From Sabethes cyaneus (lineage: Eukaryota; Arthropoda; Insecta; Diptera; Culicidae): a stretch of 64,000 bases of DNA. The stretch spans positions 80,756,909 through 80,820,908 of the forward strand of contig NC_071353.1 in assembly GCF_943734655.1 (NCBI RefSeq). Direction: 5' to 3'. Both the position numbers and the translations under genes were made by a program. Each line of letters starts with the position of its first letter. Positions within the stretch are counted from its first letter, which is position 1. Below, piece after piece: positions 21,941 to 34,446 of this stretch. The notes under the pieces were generated by a model. That model made no database searches. It was not told where the DNA came from and saw only the letters and a program-made list of their open reading frames with translations.

Positions 21941-22289
21941 GAAACGCTTGATTTGCTTTAACATTAATATTTTTTCAAATAAGTGAAAGCAGGCCAATAG
22001 GTCCCACTTGCGGTGGTGCAATTTGCCCCCCTTGCAAATGTGGCTATAAACATAGGTAAACAGATCTAAGTTCAAGTCAATCGCCATTCTTTAATTCAAT
22101 TAGTATTGTAGAGTAACCGTGGTGGGAATAATTTATTACCAACGTCCAAATTCCAGGTAATACAACTACGCGGTGCAAAATGCCACAGCTGCAGTATAAT
22201 GTGCCCCATGTAGAAAAGAAAAAGTGCACCAGAAGGCCGAAACTAGGTTTATTTTATATAAAGATACGATATTTTGAAAACAAAAGAAA
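21941..22289. other. Spacer with GTATAAYGTGCCCC motifs
   Basis: No gene is seen. Motifs like GTATAATGTGCCCC (about 22195) and TTTGCCCCCC recur on both sides of the SINE (also 21138-21170), which suggests the SINE entered an older MITE lying in the LINE spacer. Confidence 0.4.
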
Positions 22290-25200
22290 TAGTTTTACTT
22301 CAATCGCAGTAATAGTCAATCGCATGAAAAGTCCAGCAAAAATGAAGGAAAGCTCTAAAAATTTACAAAGATCATTCTTTTCTATTATTCTGGCAACTGA
22401 AACAAGCTGGGACGCAAGCGTAAAAAGTGAAGAAATTTTCGGAAGTGCCTTTAACGTATTCAGAGACGACAGAAATTTTCTTGAGTCTCAAAAGAAGTCG
22501 GGTGGCGGGGTCCTCATAGCTTTGTCGTCTAATTTCAATTCTGAAATTATAATGACAACAAAATTTAAAGAATTTGAGCATGTCTGGGTGAAATCACGTA
22601 TAGCAGGTGAAACACATGTATTTGCCTCAGTGTATTTTCTTCCAGACCATGCTCATAAATCGTCTTACTTAGTCTTTTTCCAAATTGTCGAACAAATTTT
22701 ATCACAACTGCCTCCTGAGGTTAAAGTTCACATCTATGGAGACTTCAATCAACACCATGCAGACTTCATTCCGGACTCTGAAAATGAATGTATCTTACTT
22801 CCAATCGTTGGGGAAAATGAAACCTTGCAGTTCATTTATGACAAAACTGCTAATTTGGGTCTGAACCAAATTAATAAAATTAAAAACCAACAAAATTGCT
22901 ATCTAGACTTTTTGCTCACAAACATTTACGAGGACTTCTTTGTGACTGAATCATTAAACCCACTTTGGAAAAATGAGGCATTTCACACAGCAATTGAATA
23001 TTCTTTATTTATACACCAATACCAAAGACCCAACGATTATGAAAATGAAGAAGTTTTTGAATACGAAAAAGCTAACTATGCAACTAAGCATTAGAGGTAG
23101 ATTAAACTGTGTTAATTGGCAACATATTCTCAAGAATGAAGAAAATGTCGACACTGCTGTAGACATATTTTATAAAATTTTGTTAGAAATAATGATACAG
23201 AACATACCGTTAAAGAAAAGAAGACGTCACAAAAATTCAAAAAGCTCAGTCTGGTATAACAGCCAAATTAAGAATCTAAAAAATCGCAAACAAAAAGCCC
23301 ATAAAATTTATAAAAAACACGCCAATAGTGAAAATTTAGCTATATACTTGGACATATGCAACCAGCTTAATTTAGCTTAGCAATCAGCAATGCATTTGAA
23401 GAGTACAACTCAAAAATTGAACTTGAAATAAAGTCCAGTCCTAAAAACTTCTTTAATTACGTGAAAACCGAACTAAAATCTGACAACTTTCCATCTATAA
23501 TGCATCTTGATGAAAGTGTTGGAGATAACTCGGAAAAGATTTGTAATCTCTTTGCAAAATTTTTTCAAGAAATCTATACAACATTTTCTGAAGAAGATCG
23601 CGATCGCAACTATTTTGCATTTTATCCGGAATTTTCAGTGGATATAGGTGTCAACCAACTTCATGCCCAGGACATTTTGCAGGTCTTAAAAAAATTAGAT
23701 GCCTTAAAATGCCCTGGACCCGACGGAATCCCTCCAGTTTTCATGAAAAATCTTGCAATGGCGTTTACAGCTCCTTTGTTTTGGCTTTTTAACTTATCAC
23801 TGGAATCCGGAATCTTTCCAAAAATATGGAAAAGCTCCTTTCTAGTACCTATCTTTGAATTAGGTCGGAAATCTGACGTACGTAATTATCGTGGTATTGC
23901 CATAATCTCTTCCATTCCAAAACTTTTCGAAGCAATTATTAATGAAAAATTATTCCTGCAAATTAAAAACAGAATTACAAAAATGCAACACGGTTTCTTC
24001 AAAGGACGCTCGACTACGACAAATTTACTGGAATTTATTGACTATTCATTGAATGCAATGGATAATGGAAACCATGTAGAAGCACTTTAAACGGACTTTA
24101 GCAAAGCATTTGATCGCATTGACATGCCAATGCTGCTTTTCAAATTGCAAAAAATTGGAATTCAACCAGGTCTCATGAAATGGCTTGAATCGTATTTATC
24201 TAATCGCCAACAAATAATTGAATTTAACGGAAAGAACTCGAATCCAATTCAAGTCACTTCTGGGGTCCCTCAAGGCTCTCATTTGGGACCTCTTCTTTTT
24301 ATTTTGTATGTAAACGACATTTCCTTCATTCTCAAGAAGCTTAAAGTGCTAATATATGCCGATGACATGAAGCTCTTTTTGTAAGTAAGAAATGAAGAAG
24401 ACATCAATGTATTCCAGAATGAAATACACATATTCTACACATGGTGTAAAAAAAGTCTATTAGAACTTAAAAAAATGCAATCTAATAACATTTACCAGAA
24501 AAAGAACTACACCAGAAGTCTCAATCAGATTAGGATATCAAACAGTAGAAAAATGTGAAAAAGTTAGGGATTTAGGAATTATCTTAGACTCCAAGCTAAA
24601 TTTTATCGACCATTATAACGCAATAATACACAAGGCAAATAGCAATAATAAAAGGTTTCATTAAACGTTTTAGCAACAGTTTTTTGGATCCATATACAAT
24701 CAAAACATTATACATTGCCTATGTGAGGTCAATACTGGAATACTGCAGCATTGTATGGTCACCTTTTTCCATCACGCACGAAGAGAGAATAGAATCAGTA
24801 CAAAAACAATTTCTCTTATATGCCCTTCGTAAATTAGGTTGGACAACATTTCCTCTTCCATCATACGAAGCACGCTGCATGCTTATAAATATACAATCAT
24901 TAAAAGAGCGTTGTAAATATGCAATGGTCTTATTTGTAAACGATATCGTTTCGCAGCATATTGACTCAGCAACACTTTTAACCGTTATGTGTGCGACAGG
25001 GTACCCGGGTACCTTTTCAGTTTTAAAATAGTTATAACTCATTCAATTTAAAACATACGTCATTGAAATTTTGCAACATCGTAAAACTCGTTGATCTTAA
25101 GTAATTGAGGTTTTTTTGGTGCATATCCATAAAGGGGTTTAGCAATGAGAGTCACTTGATTTTTTTTATTACGTAGGAGGGCGACAAGGGTACCCGGGTA

Positions 25201-26409
25201 CCCATGATTTGCAATGCTCATAACTTTGGGTATCTTGAACCGATTTGGCTGAAACCAGTGGCATTTGATTCGTACATTTATCTAGTTTTGATTAGATAAA
25301 GCATTTGGCCATCAAATGACAAGTAGTTCCCGGGAATCGGTAATTCCGGAGCAACGTCCGGTAAAACGTGGAAAGCCGCTTGTTTTGAAAGAATATCAGC
25401 CTTCAGTAAAGCTATTAGTTTTGAACTTGACATTGTGGACCCTTTTTTCATCTTATTATATAAATTGGTGACTTTAGATCGCATTGGCCATTCCAGAATT
25501 GGGTCCCTGTAGGATTACAGATGGCCAGTTGGGTGCCTAATCCAATATTAGAATTGGTTTAGCGGATCTTTTAGATGTTTTGAACGGATATGGCCAGTTT
25601 AGTACTGATTAATAATTTCGGAACTGGTTCCAAATGTATAACGGATGGTTCTACGTTTTGAACGGTTCTGATAATGCTAAGCATTATCTTGAATCCTGCG
25701 GTATCATCTGTGACCCCGTAGAAACCATTTTCGAAATAACCAATCAAAATACATCGAAATGTAAAAAATATCACCTACCGAACTAATTCCAAGAACTTTG
25801 ATACCCATATTGCTAGGTTTTACCTCCAATCCTGGACTGGCCACCCATGACCCCACAGGTACCTACTTCGGAATGGCCAACCTGATTCATCTCATTATAT
25901 GAAATAGTACATTGTACGAATCTTTAGTTTTTATATCCGCATGACTGATTTTGCTGCAATACAATCATTTCTCTTCCTCACAGCGGACACTCTGTCGGAA
26001 TTCCGGATTTTCGGGCTCCGTATGTCTTTTAGTGGCCAAATGGCCAAATGATTCAAAACTAGATAAATAAACGATTCAAATGACACCTATTTCGTCGAAA
26101 TCGGTTTAAAATTGTTGATGTTATAACAATATCAATTTTGGGTACCCGGGTACCCTTGTCGCCCTGCTAAAGGTGTTTTTTTTGTCGCACACATAACGGT
26201 TAACAAAACTGAACTTTTATACACCTACTTGGCAACTTCGTAATCGAAATTTATTTGCCATAAGCCATTATCGCACAAATTATGCAAAATTCGGTCCATT
26301 AAATCGTATGATGGCCTCGTACAATCAATACTGCGAAACCATTGACTTTACAATGTCTCGGCATAGACTTAAACACTACTTTCAGTCAACACGTAATCGT
26401 AATGCGTAG
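22290..26409 (+). pseudogene. LINE ORF2: endonuclease and reverse transcriptase, broken
   Basis: The endonuclease part shows LATETSWD, FRDDR, GGGVLIAL, VYFLPD, IYGDFNQH and LDFLLTN. The usual catalytic Asp-His near its end reads EAFHTAIE, so it may be altered. The reverse transcriptase has KCPGPDGIPP, RNYRGIAIISS, GFFKGRSTTTNLLEF, DFSKAFDRID, GVPQGSHLGPLLF and the catalytic IYADDMKLF. Stops lie at 23093, 24088 and 24382 and frame changes follow 24384. The C-terminal part (YCSIVWSPF, LPSYEARCMLI) runs into the MITE at 24981 and resumes at 26200, ending at TAG 26407-26409. Confidence 0.78.
24982..26199. mobile_element. piggyBac-like MITE in LINE ORF2
   Basis: CCGTTATGTGTGCGACA at the left end is mirrored at the right end, and both are flanked by TTAA (24978-24981 and 26200-26203). 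Excision at TTAA rejoins the LINE reading frame exactly. Exact TTAA target use is the hallmark of piggyBac-type transposases. Inside, an inner inverted pair rich in GGGTACCCGGGTACCC (about 25178-25295 and 26057-26166) forms a second set of ends. No transposase is seen. Confidence 0.72.
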
Positions 26410-26530
26410 CGAGCGATACAAAAGAATAAGTACACTTTTTAATCTTCATTTAATTATAAGACTTTTATGTGAGAAAATTGTATATATTATACTAGTCTAC
26501 ATCGGTTGACGAAATAAATAAATGAATGAC

Positions 26531-26989
26531 GATGCGCAGTAAAATGCATAGCAGCCAAAACCATATCGTTCACTGGCGGATGAGTCTATGAATTCTTCGG
26601 TTTGTTGGCGTCTCGCTTGGTGAATTTGGATGTCTTCGTTGCCTTATCCGGAGAAGCAGCAACCAGCAACAGCTGAAGCTCAACAAATTTCGATCGGATT
26701 CTATAGGGCGTAAATTAAATACAATCATAAGTAAGCTTAACCCATGGCTCATACAGTATATATTTCTGTCATCCGTGCTAGGAAAGCACTGACGAAGGAA
26801 GGCAAAAATATGAAAAAAAATCAATTTTTCAATGACGCGCATTGAAAATCAATACTTTACTATATTTTCAATATTTTCCAAATCGATTTTCCGATCAATT
26901 GGTGTGAATATCTTGGAAATCTATTGAAAATTGACTGAATTATAACAGGAAGCGTGAAAACGCATTTCCACTTTGATGACGTCATTTCC
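26531..26989. other. Unassigned AT-rich DNA
   Basis: No gene is seen. The stretch has a short minus-strand open frame (26570-26842) without recognisable motifs. Confidence 0.35.
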
Positions 26990-27285
26990 AACAACCAAGC
27001 ACGAAGCGAGAATTCCGGTAAAACATAGGTTCATTATTTTCAATTTTGCAATAGTTCAACGTCAAGAATCCATACTTTTCTTCATTTGGGCCAATTCTTA
27101 GAAGAATTTCCAATCGATTGGTTTAAGAATATTGAAAATCGATCGGAAAACCAGTAAGCTATTAGCGTTCAAAACCTCAAACCACTTTTCTAGAAAGATT
27201 TTGGAATTTTGGAAAGATTTTTTGGAATTACCCCCTATACCAGCTCAGCTACCTTCCTGAAAGACGTAGTCCTACGTCAAAAAAT
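26990..27285 (+). repeat. Dispersed repeat B, copy A (first part)
   Basis: It shares with 42865-43115 the series CGAAGCGAGAATTC, GTAAAACATAGGTT, TTCAATAGTTCAAC, AAGAATCCATACTTTT, TTGAAAATCGATCGGAAAAC and the palindrome GACGTAGTCCTACGTC (27263-27278 here). It is interrupted after 27285 and continues at 28262. Confidence 0.65.
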
Positions 27286-28261
27286 CAACTTTTTTCCTCA
27301 GAAAGTAGATGATTACTCTTTAAAGATGTGAATTAAGTTTAATTTTTATTTAATTCCATTTGGCCGACCGCCAGCACAGCTAGGGCTATATGGGAATTAA
27401 GTTTAATGAACCTGATCAAATCCACCCGAAGAAAGGTTCAAACAACCTTCTTCCTATATTCAAACTGGGAAAAAGGATAACTGTACCCTTACAGTTACAG
27501 AGCCCTTACATATGTATTGTTGCTCCCACTTCGCACAAGGGTGGACGTTACAGTTTAACGAGACTTAGGAATTGTGTATGCGATTTCTCAAAGAACGAAG
27601 CAAAAATAGCAACTTCAGTCCTTTTTCTGCCCTATTTGATGTTTTATTACTCCAGAAATTCACTTGTAATATAGTCTTATATTAAACTAACTGACCCAAC
27701 AAACTTCGTATTGCCACAAATTTAACTGTGTTGTGCATAAATCCTGCATCTCGGATGACCTTTATCACTATCTCGAGCTTTGCAAGTTTCTCAGGAGTTC
27801 ATGGGTGTTTTAATATACAAATTTTTTCTCACAGTAAAATAGAAAACAACTCCCCCCATTGCTTAGTCTGATAAAATAAAGCGGATAGCATTTAAATATT
27901 CGCCATCATTACAAACCATTTCGCAGAATACCATTTTGCGGAACACCAATTCTCGGTTGACCATAACGCGGAATATAGAGTTTCGCAGAATACCATTTCG
28001 CGAAAAACCTTACACGGGATGTATCATTTCACGAAAAATCTTTTCGTAGACAGTACCATTTCGCAGGGCTGACCCAACTGAAGGAAAGTAATAGAGGTCA
28101 GTAGATCTAGGAAAATAAATAAACCTAGATAGAGGTGATCTCTACGGAGGGCTACCCTCCCCCGCAGTGGCCGGCGCTTCCGACGGCAGTTCGCCGGCAA
28201 CACAAGCAGCCTGTGTCCGTCTCGCCCTGACTCATCTAATGTTACTATTGATAGTTTCTGG
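27286..28261. other. Insert within dispersed repeat B
   Basis: Absent from the second copy of repeat B, so it is probably an inserted element. It has repeated ACCATTTCGC / TTTCGCAGAATACC motifs at 27920-28070 and a G+C-rich end (28140-28240). No gene is identified. Confidence 0.4.
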
Positions 28262-28355
28262 TGGTGTCGCCGTCGAACAGAATATCATAAACAGTAAAGA
28301 TAGGTATACATCACGTTTAGATAAAACGAATCTTCACTGTGACAGGTAACAGATA
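28262..28355 (+). repeat. Dispersed repeat B, copy A (second part)
   Basis: GTCGCCGTCGAACA, CAGTAAAGATAGG and AGGTAACAGATA match 43125-43222. The repeat resumes at 31612-31790, after the RTE-like insertion. Confidence 0.65.
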
Positions 28356-31300
28356 CTTACTTACTTAGGTGGCTTGCCGTCCTAAGACAAAGCCTGTTGA
28401 ACAAAGTTTCTCCATGTAACTCGGTTGAAGGCTATCGCTCTCCAATTCCTCGGACACCGAGTACTCTCCGCCAGATCTCGCTCCACCTGGTCTAACCATC
28501 TTGCTCGCTGCGCTCCTGGTCGTCTTGTTCCTACCGGATTTGAGGCGAACACCATCTTTGCAGGGTAGTTGTCCGGCATTCTTCCAACATGCCCTGCCCA
28601 TCGCATCCGTCCAGCTTTAGCTACCTTCTGGATACTGGGTGCGCCATAGAGCTGTGCGAGTTCATGGTTCATCCTCTACCTCCATACTCCGTTTTCCTGT
28701 ACGCCGCCGAAGATCGTTCTTAGTACTCGTCGTTCGAAAACTCCGAGCACTCGCAGGTCCTCCTCGAGCATTGTTCATGTTTCATGCCCGTAGAGAACAA
28801 CCGATCTAATAAGCGTCTTGTACAGGGTGCACTTTGTACGGGGACTTAGTCTGCTCGACCGCAATTGCTTGTGGAGCCCATAGTAAGCACGACTTCCGCT
28901 GATAATACACCTCCGAATCTCACGGCTGGTATCATTGTCCGCCGTTACCAGTGAGCCAAGGTAGACAAATTCATCGACTACCTCAAACTCATCGCCGTCG
29001 ATCAATATACTACTGCCCAAGCGGTGTCGTTCGGCCTCGGTTCCGCTGGCCAGCATGTACTTTGTTTTAAACGTATTTACCTTTAACCCAATCTTTTCTG
29101 CTTCGCGCCAAGTCTGGTGTACTGTTCAGCCACCGCTACAGATGTTCTGCCGATGATATCCATGTCATCGGCAAAGCAGACGAATTGACTAGATTTGTTG
29201 AATATCGTACCCCGCGTGTTAATATCCGCTCCGTTCATAACACCTTGTAGCGCTATGTTGAACAGCAGGCATGAAAGACCATCACCTTGACGAAGCCCTT
29301 TGTGTGGTTCGAATGAACTTGACAATCCACCCGAAATCCGAACACAGCACTGTGTACCATCCATCGTAGATTTAATCAGTTTGATGAGCTTCCTGGGGAA
29401 GCTGTTCTCGTGCATGATTTTCCATAGCTCTTTCCGGTCGATGGTATCATATGCGGCTTTGAAGTTAACGAATAAATGATGCGTGGGAACTCTGTATTCA
29501 CGGCCCTTTTGGAGCCATCTCCAATCTATTCGCAATTGGTGATAGACGGCGGAAAATGATTTGGGACAGCACTTTATAGGCGGCATTGAGAACGGTGATC
29601 GCTCGATAGTTCTTACAGTCCAACTTGTCGCCCTTTTTATAGATCGGGCAGATAACCCCATCTTTCCACTCCTTCGGTAGCTGTTCCGTATCCCAAATTC
29701 TAACAATTAGTCGGTGTAGACAAACGGCCAGCTTTTCTGGTCCCATTTTAATATGCTCCGCTCGGATGCCATCTTTTCCAGCTGGCTTGTTGTTCTTTAG
29801 CTGCATGATTGCCTCCTTAACTTCGCCTATCGTTGGGGCTGGCACCTCTTCCCCGTTTGTTGCACCGTCGAAATCGCTTTCCCCGCCGTCATGGCTCTCC
29901 GCCTGGGCGCCATTCAGGTGTTCGTCGAAGTGCTGCTTCCACCTATCGGTCACCTCACGATCGTCCGTCAGAATACTGCCAGTCTTATCCCGACACATTT
30001 CGGCTCGCGGCACAAAGCCTTTGCGGGATCCGTTCAGTTTCTGGTAGAACTTCCAAATTTCCTGAGAACGATGCAGCTGCTCCAACTCTGCATATTCCAG
30101 CTCATCCAGGTAGCGCTTTTTCTCCCGAACGATGTGGTTTCGCTGCATCTTCTTCTGTTTGTGTCCTTCCCCGTTCTGTCGTGTGGCACTGCGCATCTTG
30201 GCCGCCCGCGCAGCGTTCTCCTCATCCGTTACCCTCCTACATTCATCGTCAAACCAATCGTTCCGCTGATTCTGGGCCACATGCCCGATGGAGCTCTCCG
30301 CTACACTGCTGAGGGCTGTTTTGATAGTGTTCCAACAGTCCTCGAGAGGGGCTTCGTCCAGCTCTTCCTCTTCCGGCAGTGCAGCTTCGAGTGAATGCGC
30401 GTAGTTTGCGGTGACATCTGGCTGCTTCAGCCGCGCGAGATCTAACCGAGGCTGGCGTCGGTACCGAATGTTGTTCACAACGGAGAGTCTTGGGCGCATC
30501 TTAACCGTCACTAGGTAGTGGTCCGAGTCAACGTTAGCGCTTCGATAGGATCCGACGTCGATAATGTCTGAGAAGTGCCGACTGTCGATCAAAACGTGGT
30601 CGATCTATGGTTCTGTCTGATTTGGTGACCTCCAGGTGTACTTATGGTGGATTCTGTGCTGGAAAAAGGTACTACGTACGGCCATATTCTTGGAGGCGGC
30701 AAAGTCGATAAGTCTTAGGCCCATTTCATTGGTCCGTGGGTGTGCAATGAACCTTCCAATCACCGGTGTGTATTCCTCCTCCTGGCCGACCTGAGCATTG
30801 AAATCCCCGATGACGATCTTGATATCATGTTTCGGGCAGCGGTCGTATTCACTCTCCAACTGCACGTAGAACTCATCCTTGTCGTCATCGGTACTTCTGA
30901 GGTGAGGGCTGTGCACGTTGATGATGCTTATATTGAAGAATCGGCCCTTGATTCTCAACCTGCACATTCGAGGATTGATTGGCCACCACCCAATCACCCG
31001 TTTCCGCATCTCGCCCATCACTATGAAAGCTGTACCCAGCTCGTGTGTGTTGCCGCAGCTCTGGTAGATGGTATGTCCATCTCTGAACGTACGTACCGTT
31101 GAGCTCTTCCAGCACACCTCCTGCAGCGCTACGACGTCGAACTTGCGGCTCTTCGATACGTCGGAGAGCACTCAAGTGCTCCCTTGGAAGTTGAGAGATC
31201 GGCAGTTCCACGTCCCGAGTTTCCAATACAAAGTCCTTTTTCGTCGCGTGGGTCTATTCCGATTGTTCCAGTGAGAATTTATTTGTTCTTCGTTCCGTGC

Positions 31301-31598
31301 TTTAGTATTTTTCGTGGTGACGGCTTGTAGAGCCTGCTACACCAGCCCCCTGTTTCGCCGGAGGGCCAACGAAGCTCGAAAGAGCTCTCCTTTCCTGTCA
31401 GCATACGACATTGGCTTCCACCGGGGTTGGTTACCCGATCTCCACCAAGGTTGCTCGTATCCTGGTACTGGGCTGGTACCACGAGGAGGTAGGAATAGGA
31501 GTTGCTGAATAAGAGGCTATGAACCACTGTAGGGTCTATTTTATGCCTACACGTGCACAAGGCACCGACGGTACGCATTATTCAGCCGTTTACCAGTC
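28356..31598 (-). mobile_element. RTE-like LINE, full-length copy 1, inactive
   Basis: It is flanked by a perfect 13-bp repeat CAGGTAACAGATA (28343-28355 and 31599-31611). The empty site survives in the second copy of repeat B (43210-43222 joined to 44144). The 5' end (CTGGTAAACGGCTGAATAAT) is the same as in copy 2, and the 3' end is a run of CTTA/TAAG units. Together these show a full-length target-primed insertion. RTE-like affiliation is by reverse transcriptase style and the short-repeat tail. Confidence 0.82.
28382..31226 (-). pseudogene. RTE-like ORF: endonuclease and reverse transcriptase, broken
   Basis: The same protein as at 39187-42095. The endonuclease (from about 31226) has LQEVCWKSS, VIGDFNAQVG, TWRSPNQTE and VDSDHYLV. 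A TAG stop falls just before the IDHVLID motif (about 30603). The reverse transcriptase has GKDGIRAEH, CPIYKKGDKLDC, KGLRQGDGLSCLLF and FADDMDI. Compared with copy 2, about 78 bp around 29510 is replaced by a few bases, and frame changes occur there, near 29100 and near 28680. It retains FEPHKGLRQGDG, which copy 2 has lost by a small deletion, so each copy preserves what the other lacks. Confidence 0.8.
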
Positions 31599-31611
31599 CA
31601 GGTAACAGATA

Positions 31612-31790
31612 ACGATAACCAAAACGACAATTACAGATCAGACAATCAGACGTGTATTAATATAATAGAACACAAAATTAGGCTTGATCACATTATTTCG
31701 TTAAAATTGTAAGTAATATAATTAATGTCAGAAACAGATTAAAACTTATAATTTCTACACACTGTTAAGACACATAAACCTTGTTGTGGA
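31612..31790 (+). repeat. Dispersed repeat B, copy A (third part)
   Basis: ACGATAACCAAAACGACAAT through TTATAATTTCTACA matches 44144-44300 almost base for base. It marks the right flank of the RTE-like insertion. Confidence 0.7.
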
Positions 31791-32017
31791 ACACAGAATA
31801 TACAAAATACGTTGAAGACATTTATTGTAAGTACATACATAAAAAACTACAAGGTATACATCCCTAAGGGTTGTACGAAATGGTGACGTAGGACTGTGTC
31901 ATATAATACTCATTATAAATGCCGATGGATTCGCCACCAATAGCCGTCGATGGTAAATACTGACTGTCCGTCAGTGCGATCGTGCGATAAATGAGCAGGC
32001 GGCGAACCAAGTGTGCT

Positions 32018-32025
32018 ATTTTATA
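32018..32025 (-). promoter_or_regulatory. TATA box, left-arm unit
   Basis: TATAAAAT on the minus strand within GTGACTATAAAATAG, followed downstream by TGCTCATTTATCGCAC. It mirrors the four plus-strand copies in the right arm. A second left-arm copy is at 32404-32411. Confidence 0.4.
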
Positions 32026-33089
32026 GTCACTGGCACTGCCGCTGCTACTTTATAAGCTAGTGTAGGTGGTGGGGAAAACCAGATCGACTGCTGCTGCTGC
32101 TGCTGCTGCTCAAATGATTATCCGACGCTGATTGAGCAAGCATTTCCCATGTTACCATGGTATAACGCAAAATGAAACGTTAACCATTTTAGAAAGTGTA
32201 GAAAAATCTTTCCATTCTTCAATTACCATAGTTCTTATAAGAACTGTTTACGACCACAACGGCCTGCTGCTGAATTTGCTGCCCGTCAGTCGATCCGTTT
32301 CTATTTGCCTTCAGTGTCCGATAGCCGTCGATGATAAATAAAATACTGACCGTCCATCAGTGCGTTCGTGCGATAAATGAGCAGGCGGCGAACCAAGTGT
32401 ACCATTTTATAGTCACTGGCACTGCCGCTGCTTAAATGATTGTCCGACACTGATTGAGCAAGCTATCGAACAATTTTGCATGTCTGCGATGGGGATAATG
32501 CAAAATGTAACGTAAAGTGCATCGTGTGGGATTCACGTTGGCCATTGCCCGCTGATTCCGCTTGTCTTCGGGGTCGGTGTTGCCGTCAATAGCCATCGAT
32601 GTTGCCAATTGGATTGGAAAAGGGGTGTGGCTTACAAAGTGGACTCAAAGGTGATCATTTGGATCCAAATCCTTGGGTGTATCTAATTGTCGTCCGTGCC
32701 TGTGAAGCTAGGCGATCACAAGGGAAATGTATGGGAAAATTCGACCTTAAAACTTTACACACATTTTCACTATTTAGCGTATAAAAAATTATTATTAATA
32801 TGTTACTATAAAATTGCTGGACATTTTATCTATCCAACGACATATTAACTGTTATGTTTCGTTCAGTAGTATAGTAGCTATTAGCGTTTGAAATATTTCA
32901 TTCAAATGTTACACTTCTATTTTTCGTTTTTACAAAGTGCTACCCAGTCCCAGTATAGTAAACAAAGACGTAGTCCTACGTCAAAAGTTATACTTAAAAT
33001 TAATGATTAAAATATTGTAGCTTGAAGCTAACTCTGATCAAATTAAGAGTTTGACTACGAGAGGTCCGAAACGATTCTAGTTCCCGCAA

Positions 33090-34446
33090 CAAATTTCAAG
33101 AATAAATTACAGGTGTATCGGCGTCAGTTCCATAAAGAACAAAATGGCTGAATCTGTTATCGATACAACTAACAAGTCTGCAATGAGCAGCGATGACCAT
33201 CACTGTAGGGTATGCAACCTGCCGGATGATATAGACAACATGGTCCAATATGATGGATGCAATTTCTGGGACCATTTTAATCGTGCCGGCGTAACCGATA
33301 GTATTGCCAATGAGAGTAGAAGCTATTATTGCCGGGATTGCCTTTTCCGTGCTCCCCGCTCTACGGTTCACTCAAAATCGACATCTTCTAGTACCCGTGA
33401 AGCACGCATTCAATTGGAGCTTCAAGGTTTGGAAGAAGAAAAGGAATTGCGCATTCAGGCAATGGCAGAAACGGCAAAACAAGAAACGGAAATGCAAGAA
33501 AAAGCGTTACAGTTAGAAATGGAAACAAAAATAAAAGACAATCGCCGAAAAGCTATCACTGGATACGGAATTCATTAAAAAGAAGTATGCAATACTCCAA
33601 GCTCAGTTAAATGAAGAGAACGACGGTTCGAGCGTGCGAAGTCGACGTAGCACTAGATCGTACATCGAGAAAGTTGCAGAGTTAATTGGTTTCATAGACT
33701 TTACGGCAATGCAAATAATGAAACGGTCGTAAACGAATTGAAGCATTAATATCACATTCCAGCCATGAGAGTAGGCGTACGAAAATCAAGCAGATGCTGC
33801 ATGTGGTGCAAGGTGTACAAAGCAACGCCAGAAATATCAAGAATGGGTCCACTCATAGCGGTTAGGCTAACCCCGAACATCAGAGTCTTTACGTTTGTCG
33901 GATTGAACTACTTTGGTCCCATTACGGTTCAATTAAGGCGTAGCAGCGTAAAACGGTTGGTGGCGTTATTTAGGTGCCTTACGGCAATTGTTGAAGCGGA
34001 GTCAATCGTTAACTCGCGTCCCTTAACCTACATACCGCTGGCTAACGCCGAGAAAGAGGCAATCACACCGAATCATTTTTTGCTCCTGAACACTAATGGA
34101 GTGGATCAACCCGCCGTGATGCCGTGCTCTTCGTTGCAAACAAATTGGAGGTTAGCTCAAGTGATGTTGAAGAATTTCTGGAGACGATGGATAACACTTA
34201 CCCGTCACTGCCAGGCAAACAAAGTGGTTTGAAGAGGAAAGATCACTACGGGTCGGGGATCTGCTGATCACCATCGATGAGAGTGTCCGAAACAGCTGGA
34301 CTAGAGGCAGGATCGTGCAAGTATATCCTGGCAAGGATGGACATGTACGTTGGGCAAAAGTGCAAACTAAATCAGGAATTTTCGAACGACCAGCTACTAA
34401 GCTACCGTTGTTAGACGTGCGTAAAACAGATGGTACAGCGGAAGAA
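33090..34446 (+). pseudogene. BEL/Pao retrotransposon, internally deleted fragment
   Basis: 33144-33578 encodes a PHD-type finger typical of some BEL gag proteins (CRVCNLPDDIDNMVQ, then YYCRDC) followed by a Glu-rich helix. One expected Cys in the finger is Tyr. From 33765 the frame shows integrase remnants (GLNYFGPITVQLRR, SIVNSRPLTYIP, ITPNHFLL) and the C-terminal domain (RVGDLLITID, GRIVQVYPGKDGHVRWAKVQ, KLPLLDV). Protease, reverse transcriptase, RNase H and much of the integrase are missing, so it is a deleted dead copy, unrelated to the intact element at 53148. Confidence 0.75.

Larger units (their letters stand above)
19660..26530 (+). mobile_element. CR1/jockey-type LINE with two later insertions
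   Basis: The order is: leader, ORF1 with a zinc finger (19843-21130), ORF2 endonuclease and reverse transcriptase (about 22290-26409), then a 3' end near 26515-26530 with an AAATAAATAAATGAATGA tail. A tRNA-derived SINE lies in the spacer (21431-21933) and a TTAA-flanked MITE lies in the ORF2 end (24982-26199). Stops and frameshifts are scattered through it. The clade call rests on a PHD-like finger in ORF1, a reverse transcriptase without RNase H, and the tail type. The 5' boundary is approximate. Confidence 0.7.
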
